From: Hyphomicrobiales bacterium | Lineage (GTDB): Bacteria > Pseudomonadota > Alphaproteobacteria > Rhizobiales > Rhizobiaceae | Assembly: GCA_900473205.1 (NCBI GenBank) | Contig: UCLB01000025.1 | Coordinates: forward strand, 54,512-118,511 | Direction: 5' to 3' | DNA: 64,000 nt | Part shown: in pieces, positions 41,787 to 49,611 of the stretch | Numbering within the stretch: position 1 is the stretch's first letter | Layout of the letters: every line of letters starts with the position of its first letter | Made by a program: the position numbers and the translations under genes | The notes under the pieces: generated by a model | Told to the model about the DNA's origin: nothing | Seen by the model: the letters and a program-made list of their open reading frames with translations, nothing else | Database searches by the model: none

Positions 41787-44053
41787 CGCCCCACGAACCG
41801 CCTCTACGCATTCTCTTCGTTTTTGCATGGCTTGTTGTTGGTGGGGAGGAGACGGAAGTCCGGCTCCTCGCCCGCAATCTTGATCGCGCCCGCTACCGTG
41901 TCGACGTCGTTGCCTGTTTCCACAAACCCAACATGCCACCACAGACGCATGAGCAACTGACCGAACTCGGCGTCGATGTTGATACGACACCCTATGGCCT
42001 GTCCTTCGAAGACACGATCTCCTATCTGGCAAACAAGATTGCCGCCTATGATGTCGTCATCTCCTGCCAGAACGTCGCCGATATCTACCCCGCATTGGAG
42101 CGCATGCACTGGCGTCCGCCGCTCATCGAGCATGGCGGGCTGGTGTCCGAAGCTTTGGCTGGGCCGAAGCATTTCACCAGCCGCTATGTCGGCGTTTGCC
42201 GCTCCATCTGCGATGCCGCCAAATCCATCATGCCGGGCCGAGACAGCGACGTCATCGAAATCCCTTCCATGGTCGATCTCTCGGAATTCGAACACAGCCA
42301 GCGCCACTCCATCCGCGCCTCTCTCGGCGTGGCTGATGATACGATGCTCATCGGCTGGGTCGGGCGGCTGGACCCGAAGAAAAACGTCGAAGACTTCATC
42401 GAAGCGGCGGCGCTCGTCCACGCGCGAAATCCGGATGCACGTTTCCTCGTCATCGGCGGTCCGGACGCCTTCATGCCCGATTATGCCGCGCATTTGCAGG
42501 CGCTGGCCAAAACCAGGAGACTCGACAATGTTCTGAGCTTCCTCGGAGACCGTAAGGATATACCAACTCTGCTATCTGCGCTCGATATTTTCGTCTGGCT
42601 TTCCAGAGGCGAAGGCATGCCGCATGTGATTGCTGAGGCCGGAGCCGCTGGCCTGCCCGTGATCGCTACACCCGACAATGGCGCCATGCAACAGATCGAA
42701 GACGAGGTTTCCGGTCTCTTCGTGCCCCATAACGATCCCTCGGCTGTCGCCGATGCACTGGAACGGTTGATTGCATCCGGCAGTCTGCGCACCCAACTCG
42801 GCCTAGCGTTACGCCGCAAGGTGGAAACCAGCTACTCCGCCACCGCCATCGTCCCGCAATGGGAAAAGCTCATCCAAGCCGTTGTGCAGGAACGCCCTGC
42901 CTCTGGCCCGACCGGCCTGTTCCAGTCCTTCCTGCAAGCTGGCTTCGAGTGCTCCACCCACCGTCTGCGCGCCCAAGAGGGAGAGGCCAAAGGCAAACGT
43001 TTAGACGTCATCGCAGCAACGGACCACGATATCCACACCGCCGCCGACTACCGCCAACTCGCATCCCACAACATCCGCACCACGCGGGATGGTCTGCGCT
43101 GGCATCTCATTGAAACCACGCCCGGCCATTACGACTGGTCGAGCTTCACCCCAATGCTGAAAGCCGCAAGCGATACGGGAACGCAAGTCATCTGGGATTT
43201 GCTGCATTATGGCTGGCCTGACGATATCGACATATGGTCCCCTCAATTCGTCAAACGCTTCGCCCGCTTTGCCGCTGCCGCCGCACAGCTGGTGAAAGAC
43301 CAGACCGACGCCATTCCCTTTTATTCGCCCGTCAACGAAATCTCTTTCTTCTCATGGGGCGGTGGCGATGCTGCCTATCTTAACCCCTTCGCCCATGGGC
43401 GCGGTTTTGAGTTGAAAGTGCAACTGGCCCACGCCGCGATCGCCGCCATGGATGCCATTCTCGACGTCGAACCGAGAGCGCGCTTCGTCCATTGCGACCC
43501 CGTCATCAACGTCATCACCGACCCCTCCCGCCCGTGGGAGCGCGGCGTGGCCGAAGGCCATCGTCAGTCGCAGTTCCAAGGCTGGGATTTGCTTGCTGGC
43601 CGAATGTGGCCGCAGATCGGCGGCGCCGACAAATATCTCGATATCGTCGGCGTCAACTACTACCACAACAACCAATGGATCCACGGCGGCCCACCCATCG
43701 ACATGGACCACCCGCTCTACAAACCCTTCCGAACCATCCTCACCGAAACCTACGCCCGCTACGGCAAACCCATCTTCATCGCCGAAACCGGCATAGAAGG
43801 CGACCGCCGCGCCAGCTGGATGTCCTACATCCACCAGGAAGTCACGTCCGCCATGAAACAGGGTGTCCCCATCGAAGGCATCTGCCTCTACCCCATCGTC
43901 AACCACCCCGGCTGGGACGACGACCGCGCCTGCGAGAATGGGTTGCTATCGGCGAAGTTCGTGGATGAGGGACGAGACGTATATGCGCCGCTTGCGGCCG
44001 TGCTGTCTGGTGTCTCAAATTCGGGAAAATTTGGTAGCGGGAGAGGGACTTGA
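41783..44053 (+). CDS. two-domain fusion: glycosyltransferase and glycoside hydrolase (GH1-like TIM barrel)
   Basis: 756 aa. Residues 1-370 are a GT4 glycosyltransferase (LIGWVGRLDPKKNVEDFIEAA, WLSRGEGMPHVIAEAGAAGLP). Residues 385-740 are a clan-A TIM barrel: RTTRDGLRWHLIETTPGHYDW, the acid/base Glu519 in SPVNEISFFS, a VGVNYYHNNQW strand, and the nucleophile Glu668 in FIAETGIEG. This resembles beta-glucosidase-type enzymes. No signal peptide, so the hydrolase half acts in the cytoplasm, perhaps as a transglycosidase or editing activity. The last residues and stop codon are read from tRNA-Met 3'-end sequence (44030-44080). Last gene of the glycan operon. Confidence 0.85.
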   Translation: MTPHEPPLRILFVFAWLVVGGEETEVRLLARNLDRARYRVDVVACFHKPNMPPQTHEQLTELGVDVDTTPYGLSFEDTISYLANKIAAYDVVISCQNVADIYPALERMHWRPPLIEHGGLVSEALAGPKHFTSRYVGVCRSICDAAKSIMPGRDSDVIEIPSMVDLSEFEHSQRHSIRASLGVADDTMLIGWVGRLDPKKNVEDFIEAAALVHARNPDARFLVIGGPDAFMPDYAAHLQALAKTRRLDNVLSFLGDRKDIPTLLSALDIFVWLSRGEGMPHVIAEAGAAGLPVIATPDNGAMQQIEDEVSGLFVPHNDPSAVADALERLIASGSLRTQLGLALRRKVETSYSATAIVPQWEKLIQAVVQERPASGPTGLFQSFLQAGFECSTHRLRAQEGEAKGKRLDVIAATDHDIHTAADYRQLASHNIRTTRDGLRWHLIETTPGHYDWSSFTPMLKAASDTGTQVIWDLLHYGWPDDIDIWSPQFVKRFARFAAAAAQLVKDQTDAIPFYSPVNEISFFSWGGGDAAYLNPFAHGRGFELKVQLAHAAIAAMDAILDVEPRARFVHCDPVINVITDPSRPWERGVAEGHRQSQFQGWDLLAGRMWPQIGGADKYLDIVGVNYYHNNQWIHGGPPIDMDHPLYKPFRTILTETYARYGKPIFIAETGIEGDRRASWMSYIHQEVTSAMKQGVPIEGICLYPIVNHPGWDDDRACENGLLSAKFVDEGRDVYAPLAAVLSGVSNSGKFGSGRGT

Positions 44054-44080
44054 ACCCACGACACGCGGATTATGATTCCG
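44030..44080. repeat. left attachment repeat (attL), partial tRNA-Met 3' end
   Basis: 51 bases repeated at 50748-50798 with a single mismatch (A at 44058 against C at 50776). It comprises the CCA end, acceptor strand, T-arm, variable region and anticodon stem-loop half of tRNA-Met on the minus strand, but not the 5' half. It marks the left edge of a 6718-bp integrated element. Confidence 0.93.
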
Positions 44081-44134
44081 AACGAAAGCCATATAATGCA
44101 GGCTTTCTCGTATCAATGCTGCATTCATGTCGCA

Positions 44135-45310
44135 TCAACCTAGCAGAGAGCGTTCTGCATCGGCAAGTTCGTCGCCATTGTCGTGGCGCGGGAATAGGTG
44201 TCCATAAACGTCCATGGTCATGATGATCGAGCTATGGCCGAGGCGCTCCTGCACCACCTTGGGCGGCAACTCCAGACCACCATCTGCCCGGGCGTTGATG
44301 CACCACGATGCATAGAAGTGGCGCAGCGCATGCATGCCTGTGTACTTGGCTTGCATCACTTCCTCGCCGTCTGCATTCTTCTCCCCGGTGGCGACTGAGA
44401 CGCCTGCCCTTATCTGAACCGGTATCAGTCCGCGATTGATGATGTTGCCCAGGCTCTCGACCTTGCCCACACCGTTCGGAAAAACAAGATGCTCCGGGTT
44501 AGACTGTTCCCGTATCGCAGTGCCGTCTTGCTCGTAACGGGTTACGGGCCGACCATAGACCAGCTTCCATTCCTTCAAAGCATTGATCACAATAGGCGGT
44601 GCCGGAACCGATCGCTCTCCCGCCTCGGATTTCGGCCTACCTATGTCGTTAAACCGATCTGCGCGCTGCCTGACGTGGATAAGCTTCTTTTCGGCGTCCA
44701 CGTCCACCCAACGCAAGCCACGAAGCTCTGACGCTCTCAGGCCGCAGAATATCGCCACTAGCAGCAACGGCCTCCAGCGGCCCTCCAGAGCACCCACAAT
44801 CGCCTTCACGTCCTCGCGGGTAGGAATGTCTACGCCGACCTTCAGCTTTCCCTTCTGGCGCTTCTCGTGGCGACGTTCCTTGCCTTTCTGTCTCGCCCTG
44901 CCCTTTTCCCTGACAGCGTTCCTGACCACCAGGCCTCGCTCCTGCGCATCTGCTAGTAGAGATCCAAGGCTGACAAGCACCTTCTTAACCATCGCAGGCG
45001 ACCGGCCAGACGTGCGCAACTCGTCTCCGAACTGTCGAATCAGCGGAACAGTGAGGCGCGATAGAAGCTGCTCGCCAATCAGAGGATTGATATGCAGTTC
45101 TACATGCTGCCTGTACTGATCAATTGTAGATCGCTCAAGCCCTGATGCCGTCGAGGTTGCTCGCCAGAACGCACCAGCTTGCTTCACTGTCGCGCTGGCG
45201 CTATCTGCAACATGGACGCCCTGCCGTACCTCGACATTCGCGGTGGCCGCGAACTGGTCAGCAAGCTTCTCGCCCTTATCAGTGGTCCACTCACGCTTGC
45301 GAACGCTCAC
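44135..45310 (-). CDS. int: site-specific tyrosine recombinase/integrase
   Basis: 391 aa from a GTG at 45310 that overlaps the regulator stop by 4 bases. The core-binding domain includes LERSTIDQYRQHVELHINPLIG. The catalytic domain has Arg in GLRASELRG, Lys in RPKSEAGERS, HxxR in HALRHFYASW, His in LGHSSI and Tyr in MDVYGHLF, a complete set. The N-terminal arm-type region looks about 25 residues short: MSVRKREWTTDKGEK passes directly into ADQFAATANVEVR, where relatives I recall carry an extra beta-strand segment. It would mediate tRNA-Met integration, but arm binding may be impaired. The gene ends next to attL. Confidence 0.92.
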   Translation of the reverse strand: MSVRKREWTTDKGEKLADQFAATANVEVRQGVHVADSASATVKQAGAFWRATSTASGLERSTIDQYRQHVELHINPLIGEQLLSRLTVPLIRQFGDELRTSGRSPAMVKKVLVSLGSLLADAQERGLVVRNAVREKGRARQKGKERRHEKRQKGKLKVGVDIPTREDVKAIVGALEGRWRPLLLVAIFCGLRASELRGLRWVDVDAEKKLIHVRQRADRFNDIGRPKSEAGERSVPAPPIVINALKEWKLVYGRPVTRYEQDGTAIREQSNPEHLVFPNGVGKVESLGNIINRGLIPVQIRAGVSVATGEKNADGEEVMQAKYTGMHALRHFYASWCINARADGGLELPPKVVQERLGHSSIIMTMDVYGHLFPRHDNGDELADAERSLLG

Positions 45311-45645
45311 TGATCATCCTCGTCAGCACTTTTACGCCTTCGATTAATCTTCTTGGCGTTTGCGTCGATGAAGTCTTGAGTGAAGTTTTGGGAGACTTCG
45401 GCAAGCTGTCCGGCACGTTTCCTGTCCAGCTTGCGCTGTATTTCATCAATTTCATCAAGAAATTTAAGTTCCTCCATGAACTGCTGTGGATCCGGGTATG
45501 CCTCTGCAAGCGTGGACACGATTTCCGTGTTCATGCTGCGCCCGTTCGCTTCGGCAGTTGCCTTGATACGATCTCTCAGACCCGGAGGGAGTCGGATCTG
45601 GAAACGCTCGGCTAGTTCGCTGGGATACTTCTCTTTGTCGCTCAT
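45307..45645 (-). CDS. Arc/MetJ-type ribbon-helix-helix regulator
   Basis: 112 aa from the ATG at 45645. The TTG at 45660 is rejected because it falls inside an operator. Residues 10-50 show the Arc-like pattern ERFQIRLPPGLRDRIKATAEANGRSMNTEIVSTLAEAY. A long charged, helical C-terminus ends in KKINRRRKSADEDDQ. It is co-transcribed with the integrase (4-base overlap) and divergent from the early genes. Three palindromes between them are its likely binding sites, making it the probable lysogeny-type repressor. Confidence 0.82.
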   Translation of the reverse strand: MSDKEKYPSELAERFQIRLPPGLRDRIKATAEANGRSMNTEIVSTLAEAYPDPQQFMEELKFLDEIDEIQRKLDRKRAGQLAEVSQNFTQDFIDANAKKINRRRKSADEDDQ

Positions 45646-45652
45646 TCCCCAT

Positions 45653-45668
45653 GGATGCAACTTGCACC
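45653..45668. promoter_or_regulatory. operator 1 of the Arc-like regulator
   Basis: GGATGCAACTTGCACC, a palindrome around TGCAA-C-TTGCA. It lies against the regulator's start codon. Confidence 0.65.
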
Positions 45669-45681
45669 CAAAAATGTCAGT

Positions 45682-45696
45682 GGTGCGACTTGCACC
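45682..45696. promoter_or_regulatory. operator 2 of the Arc-like regulator
   Basis: GGTGCGACTTGCACC, the same palindrome with one change, 13 bases from operator 1. Confidence 0.65.
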
Positions 45697-45728
45697 TACT
45701 TAAGGCATGATGTTATTACTGCCTGATA

Positions 45729-45744
45729 GGTGCAAGTCGCATCC
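45729..45744. promoter_or_regulatory. operator 3 of the Arc-like regulator
   Basis: GGTGCAAGTCGCATCC, the same motif in inverted orientation, 22 bases before the early gene start. Confidence 0.65.
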
Positions 45745-45766
45745 ATTGACGTAGAGGGAACGGTCA

Positions 45767-45996
45767 ATGGAAAGTTCTAACGAAAAAGGGCTCGACCTCA
45801 TTTGGGGGGCCGAAGAGATTGATAAGGCCATCGGTCGCTCAACTCGAGCCACTTTTGATATGCTTGATAAAGGGGAGATCCCGGCGAAGAAAGTGAACGG
45901 TAGATGGGTGTTAGCCGTCAGAAGCTCATTGACTTCTTTATGGAGGCAGCATCAGCATCCTCACACCACCAGAACACGAACACAGCGAAACGGTGA
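45767..45996 (+). pseudogene. excisionase-like small DNA-binding protein gene, frameshifted
   Basis: From the ATG at 45767 (AGAGGGAA upstream) the protein reads LIWGAEEIDKAIGRSTRATF and IPAKKVNGRWV, a short HTH typical of AlpA/excisionase-like proteins. After the Trp-Val near 45909 the open frame turns into Ser/Arg/His-rich nonsense running to 46087. In the -1 frame from 45910 it continues SRQKLIDFFMEAA and stops at 45996, the expected C-terminus. One base appears to be missing near 45905-45910. First early gene beyond the operators. Confidence 0.65.
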
Positions 45997-46013
45997 TCAC
46001 CGCTGCACGGTGA

Positions 46014-46148
46014 TTGGCGGAACAAAATCCTATTCCTACGCCGATGATACCTGTTCTTCGCGAGCGATTCGGCATATCGGCCCTTGAGGCAACCGGGGCC
46101 TGCGCACTCTCGAATAAGTACCGTGTCTGGCGGAGGGCGCACAGCTAA
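46014..46148 (+). CDS. very small phage-type protein
   Basis: 44 aa from a TTG at 46014; an ATG at 46044 would give 34 aa. It reads PMIPVLRERFGISALEATGAC and ends RVWRRAHS. The stop overlaps the next gene's ATG as TAATG, suggesting translational coupling. Small genes of this type recur upstream of replication HTH genes in rhizobial elements; no function is known. Confidence 0.5.
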   Translation: MAEQNPIPTPMIPVLRERFGISALEATGACALSNKYRVWRRAHS

Positions 46149-46932
46149 TGAGCGCGCGCGAGGACATGACCGAACAGGAAGTGAGAAACTTTACCTCTTG
46201 GAAGCTCGATATCCTCGACGCAATGTCGTGCGATACGGCATTGGATGACGTTGATAAGGTTGTGGCTTTTCGGGTGATGCAGCACATCAATGCCAAGACC
46301 AGAGATGCCAATCCCTCGCTGCACCGGATTGCCGCTCAAAGGGTGTTCACAGGGACACCGTTAGACGGAGTCTAAACAGGCTTTGCGAGCCTGATGGCGG
46401 CCAGCACTGGATAAACCGTAGCCGATCCAGCCGGACCGGGTCCTACAGCTATGAGTTTGTCACAACGCGGATGAACGTGGTTCTCGACGGGAAAATCGCC
46501 AGAGAGGAAAAGGCAAAAGACGAAGCGACCGAGAAGAAAAGGAACCATCTCGAAGTTGCACGTAAGCAACCTCGCGAAGTAGCAAGCGTGCGTTCTCATG
46601 AGGTTGCAGGCGTGCAATCCACCGAAGTAGCAAGCGTGCAACCCAAACACCTTCAATATAACCACCTTATAAGAACACCTTCTAATAATTGCTCTGACAG
46701 TAGTGAGACTCTCCATAGCTACTCGCCAGACAAGATGTCGGATGACGGCAACATCCCATTGCCGATCCCTCAAGATGAAGCCCAGGCGGAAGCAATGATG
46801 GATGAGATCTGCGACGGCAGAACCGTGTCGCCACCTTTGCGCGGTCGACTGAAAAGCATGTTGGGCGACGGCATTCTCACACCGCGAATGGCAACGAACA
46901 TCCTTGGGCCAAAACGGGAGGTCGCAGCGTGA
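46148..46932 (+). pseudogene. replication-type helix-turn-helix protein gene, frameshifted
   Basis: The N-terminal part (46148-46340) reads SWKLDILDAMSCDTALDDVDKV and VMQHINAKTRDANPSLHRIAAQ, the first half of a winged HTH as in phage replication initiators. The second helix, GVHRDTVRRSLNRL, is in the -1 frame, so one base is missing near 46338-46341. The frame then stays open through WINRSRSSRTGSYSYEF to 46932. Four 24-bp tandem repeats lie at 46552-46647. Together about 260 residues. It would start element replication or regulate late genes; broken as it stands. Confidence 0.68.
46552..46647 (+). repeat. four 24-bp tandem repeats within the replication-type gene (iteron candidate)
   Basis: Four in-frame 24-base units begin GAAGTTGCA, GAAGTAGCA, GAGGTTGCA and GAAGTAGCA and encode eight-residue repeats EVARKQPR, EVASVRSH, EVAGVQST and EVASVQPK. 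Units 2-4 also share GCGTGC. The TTGCA/TGCAA cores resemble the operator half-sites of this element. Confidence 0.8.
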
Positions 46933-47111
46933 AGCAGTTGGACTTGTTCGCTTGGGCCGATACCCGCCCATCCAACGTGATTGATAGCCGGTGGAGATTT
47001 GAGCGCAAGGTCGAGGCCTTGGTGCGAGATATGCTCGACGGGCGCATGCCGCCCCAGATTGACGGTAAGGTGATAACGCCAGCGTTTGGCAAAGAGAGGA
47101 ACGTGGCATGA
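46929..47111 (+). CDS. small phage-type hypothetical protein
   Basis: 60 aa from a GTG at 46929 that overlaps the previous stop by 4 bases. It reads QLDLFAWADTRPSNVIDSRWR and ends GKVITPAFGKERNVA. No recognised domain. Overlaps on both sides suggest it belongs to one early operon. Confidence 0.6.
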   Translation: MKQLDLFAWADTRPSNVIDSRWRFERKVEALVRDMLDGRMPPQIDGKVITPAFGKERNVA

Positions 47112-47320
47112 GCACAGACCCGGTCGCGATAAGTGTTATTCCCGACAGCAATCCAGTGGACGGATACCCGCTGCCCGTCAATGCTGACGAACTGCTCTAG
47201 GCGATCTATCACAAGCCCACGCGCGAAGCCTACCGAAAGTGCACCGGCGAAGATGCTGGCCCCGTTCTCGATAGATACGTTGCGTGGGCGCAGGAGAACA
47301 TTATCGGGAGTAGCTTTTGA
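47108..47320 (+). pseudogene. small phage-type gene with an in-frame amber codon
   Basis: From the ATG at 47108 (4-base overlap with the previous stop) the frame reads VDGYPLPVNADELL, hits TAG at 47198-47200, then continues in the same frame as AIYHKPTREAYRKCTGEDAG and AWAQENIIGSSF to the TGA at 47318. The second part is protein-like, so this is most simply a nonsense mutation (CAG to TAG) in a 70-residue gene. Confidence 0.6.
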
Positions 47321-47667
47321 TTAATCCGGCGTCCTCTCTCCTCGAATATGACGAAATGCAGCGCGGCATTGCGGGTGGTCGCAAGGTACCTGTTCCAATG
47401 CTTGGCAGTGAGATCATCCGTGTCGAGAGCGCTTGTTGCTACGCAGATGTTTGTGACCGGACGATACGCGATTGGGCCAAGCGGGATGGTATCGGCCGGC
47501 AAGCAGGAAAGAGCGGCACGCTTAAAATTTCTCTTCCGGCGCTGTTGATGAAGGTCGACAATCAGATGGAAACTCTCGAGCGGCTTCGAGAGGGTGATCG
47601 GGATCATCCAGCCGTCGAGTTCTACCTTCGCCGCGCCGTCAGACTTCAAGAGGAAGTGAAGGTTTGA
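47317..47667 (+). CDS. helix-turn-helix DNA-binding protein of the element
   Basis: 116 aa from a TTG at 47317 overlapping the preceding TGA. The centre, CYADVCDRTIRDWAKRDGIG, is a helix-turn-helix, followed by a wing-like TLKISLPALLMKVD. The C-terminal segment is acidic and helical. No clear family; role probably regulatory in the element's operon. The following 138 bases hold no gene I can support. Confidence 0.65.
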   Translation: MINPASSLLEYDEMQRGIAGGRKVPVPMLGSEIIRVESACCYADVCDRTIRDWAKRDGIGRQAGKSGTLKISLPALLMKVDNQMETLERLREGDRDHPAVEFYLRRAVRLQEEVKV

Positions 47668-47805
47668 AGCGAGAGGCAGCGCAAAGAATTGGTTCGCGCA
47701 GAAATGCGCTTGAAAACGTCCTGATAGTTACAAATTCTTCGAATTCTTTCAGGTCTTGATTTCTGATCAAATAGGGAAACTGAGACATTTGAGAGGTTTA
47801 AGTGG

Positions 47806-48497
47806 ATGGTTGACCAACGATTGACACTGGATGAGCTGAACGAAGTTACAAATCTACAGGTTACGGACTTGATCCTCACCAAAAGACCGGGCGGAGCTAC
47901 AAGTAAAACTGAGGTCGTGATATCCTTAACCTGGGGAGCGTTGCGGCGAGCGTTCATGCCGCCACAGCAAAGGCAGCTGTTGCTGATGCTGACGAGTTTG
48001 GCCTGGCTGATAGCGCAGCCACCTTTTCTCTGAAGAAAGTTACTCTTGCAAACCTCATTACTAGCATATTCAAAACTGCTCGCACCATTGCCAATGCACA
48101 GTTTGCATCAGCTACATTCAAGCTTTTCAACGCGGCGGGAACACCGCGCGCTTTGACCTTCAACACTGTCGGGCTGACCGCTGATCGCGCCCTTACGATG
48201 CCTGACAGGGCCGTCGATCTGCAATACGTTCAGCCTGTCACGGGTTGGGGGAAGACAACGAACTCAAGGTCTGTGGGGGCTGGTTGCTATTCAGAACACC
48301 CAGCCTTACCCGATCCGGCTTGAGAGTTGGGTTGGTGGGGGGCAAATCTGATCATCAGCGTTTCCTCGGACAACATAACATATGAGCAGGTTACGGACTT
48401 TGCCGGTTCTAGCCAACGAAATTCCTATAGCGTCCTTGTGCCTCAAGGTTGGTGGTACAAGCCGACGCAGGCCGCAACAATCCGGGAGATTTGGTGA
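47806..48497 (+). pseudogene. phage tail-fibre protein remnant, multiply frameshifted
   Basis: Starts at an ATG with GAGAGG upstream: RLTLDELNEVTNLQVTDLIL. Near 47938 the reading must shift to the -1 frame, which continues VAASVHAATAKAAVADADEFG, TFKLFNAAGTPRALTFNTVG and LTMPDRAVDLQYV, repeats typical of tail fibre proteins. That frame meets TGA at 48321, but a parallel frame reads IQNTQPYPIRLESWVGGG from 48289. The first frame resumes with LIISVSSDNITYEQV and VLVPQGWWYKPTQAATIREIW to the stop at 48495. At least one and probably three frameshifts. A remnant of a virion gene. Confidence 0.7.
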
Positions 48498-48628
48498 TGT
48501 TAGGCTAAGCCGACAGGTGATGCCGAATTGGCATTGTCATAGCCTACGAAGAACTTTCCATAAAAAATATCATTGGCCTGTCTTCTATTCGCAGTTTATC
48601 AAGACGCGAATAGAAGTTGGAGGTTATT

Positions 48629-49324
48629 ATGGGATTACGAAGTTCTTTCAGAAAAGCAATGGACAAATTGGCCTCTGCCTTGATCCCAAACCACGCTGAT
48701 AAAACGTATAGGACCATGCTAGGTATTCTGAGTGAAGGTCATGGCCACAGATACTCAAGGTTGGCATGGTCGGCTAGTCGGGATTCGGCAACTCCGTTGC
48801 CTTGGTACACATACCCAGCAATTGAATACTTCGATTCGCTCGATGTTAAAAATTTAAAAATTTTCGAGTTTGGGAGCGGCAATTCATCTCAGTATTGGGC
48901 GAGAAAGGGCGCTCTTGTTTGGTCTGTTGAAAGTGACCCAAGTTGGCACCAGCAGATCAGCTCATTGTCAGAGGAACTTTCGTCTTACAAATTAATCGAA
49001 GATCCAAGCCTTTACGCTCAAAGTATCAATCATCACGACCAAAGCTTCGACATCGTTATTGTAGATGGGATTAATCGGCTAGATTGTGCTCGCCATGCGG
49101 TGGGAAAAGTATCCGCTTCCGGGGTGATAGTCTTGGATAACTCAGATTGGCATCCGCAGATATGTGATTTTCTGAGAAGCGAGGGGTTCTTGCAAATTGA
49201 CTTCAATGGGTTCGGTCCAATCAATACCTATTCGTGGACAACTTCAATTTTCATAAATTCACAAAACTCTGTCATAAGCCGTAAGGTCCTTTCTAAGCCA
49301 ATCGGCGGCATCACCCCCACCTAA
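48629..49324 (+). CDS. SAM-dependent methyltransferase, likely cargo gene of the element
   Basis: 231 aa from the ATG at 48629 with GGAGG 6 bases upstream. The SAM fold starts at LKIFEFGSGNSSQYWARKG (motif I), followed by VWSVESDPSWH (acidic strand 2), FDIVIVDGINRLDCARHA and GVIVLDNSDWHPQICDFL. This pattern is seen in enzymes that modify surface glycans or small molecules. Codons are clearly more A/T-rich than in the flanking chromosome. It stands outside the phage-function genes and is intact while neighbours are broken, suggesting selection as a cargo (moron) gene. Confidence 0.75.
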   Translation: MGLRSSFRKAMDKLASALIPNHADKTYRTMLGILSEGHGHRYSRLAWSASRDSATPLPWYTYPAIEYFDSLDVKNLKIFEFGSGNSSQYWARKGALVWSVESDPSWHQQISSLSEELSSYKLIEDPSLYAQSINHHDQSFDIVIVDGINRLDCARHAVGKVSASGVIVLDNSDWHPQICDFLRSEGFLQIDFNGFGPINTYSWTTSIFINSQNSVISRKVLSKPIGGITPT

Positions 49325-49482
49325 AAGTCCAATCGAAATCACTAAATCAACGATCAAGGTTCGCTTTAGCGGGCCATTTTTCTTGCCGGTATCGGTTAGA
49401 ATACTTCCAGTTACGTCCAAATTCTTCAAATACCGCCGAGCGGCCCAGCATGGTCTTATGGTTCTCAACAAAGGAGAACCGA

Positions 49483-49611
49483 ATGAGCAAGGAAGCCGCC
49501 AGGCTGGATGATCGCGTAGCCGATACATTCGCGGGCGAACACACCTCCCAGACCATCGCCGTGTTGCTTCATGAGCATGATGCAACGCCTAATCATCAAG
49601 ACCTGCGGTGA
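49483..49611 (+). CDS. very small element protein
   Basis: 42 aa from an ATG with AAGGAGAA upstream. It reads SKEAARLDDRVADTFAGEH and ends HEHDATPNHQDLR. Its 3' end overlaps the next gene's 5' end by 41 bases in another frame, so it may instead be the frameshifted start of that gene. The 158 bases upstream hold no supported gene. Confidence 0.45.
   Translation: MSKEAARLDDRVADTFAGEHTSQTIAVLLHEHDATPNHQDLR

Noticed and set aside
46338..46341. programmed -1 frameshifting in the replication-type gene
   Set aside because: The site lacks a standard slippery heptamer in the correct phase, and neighbouring genes have similar lesions, so mutation is the simpler view.
49259..49585. 108-residue minus-strand frame ending IVDLVISIGLLGGGDAADWL
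   Set aside because: The C-terminal half looks protein-like, but it overlaps the methyltransferase and the small plus-strand genes. I could not identify a family or a ribosome binding site, so it is left out.
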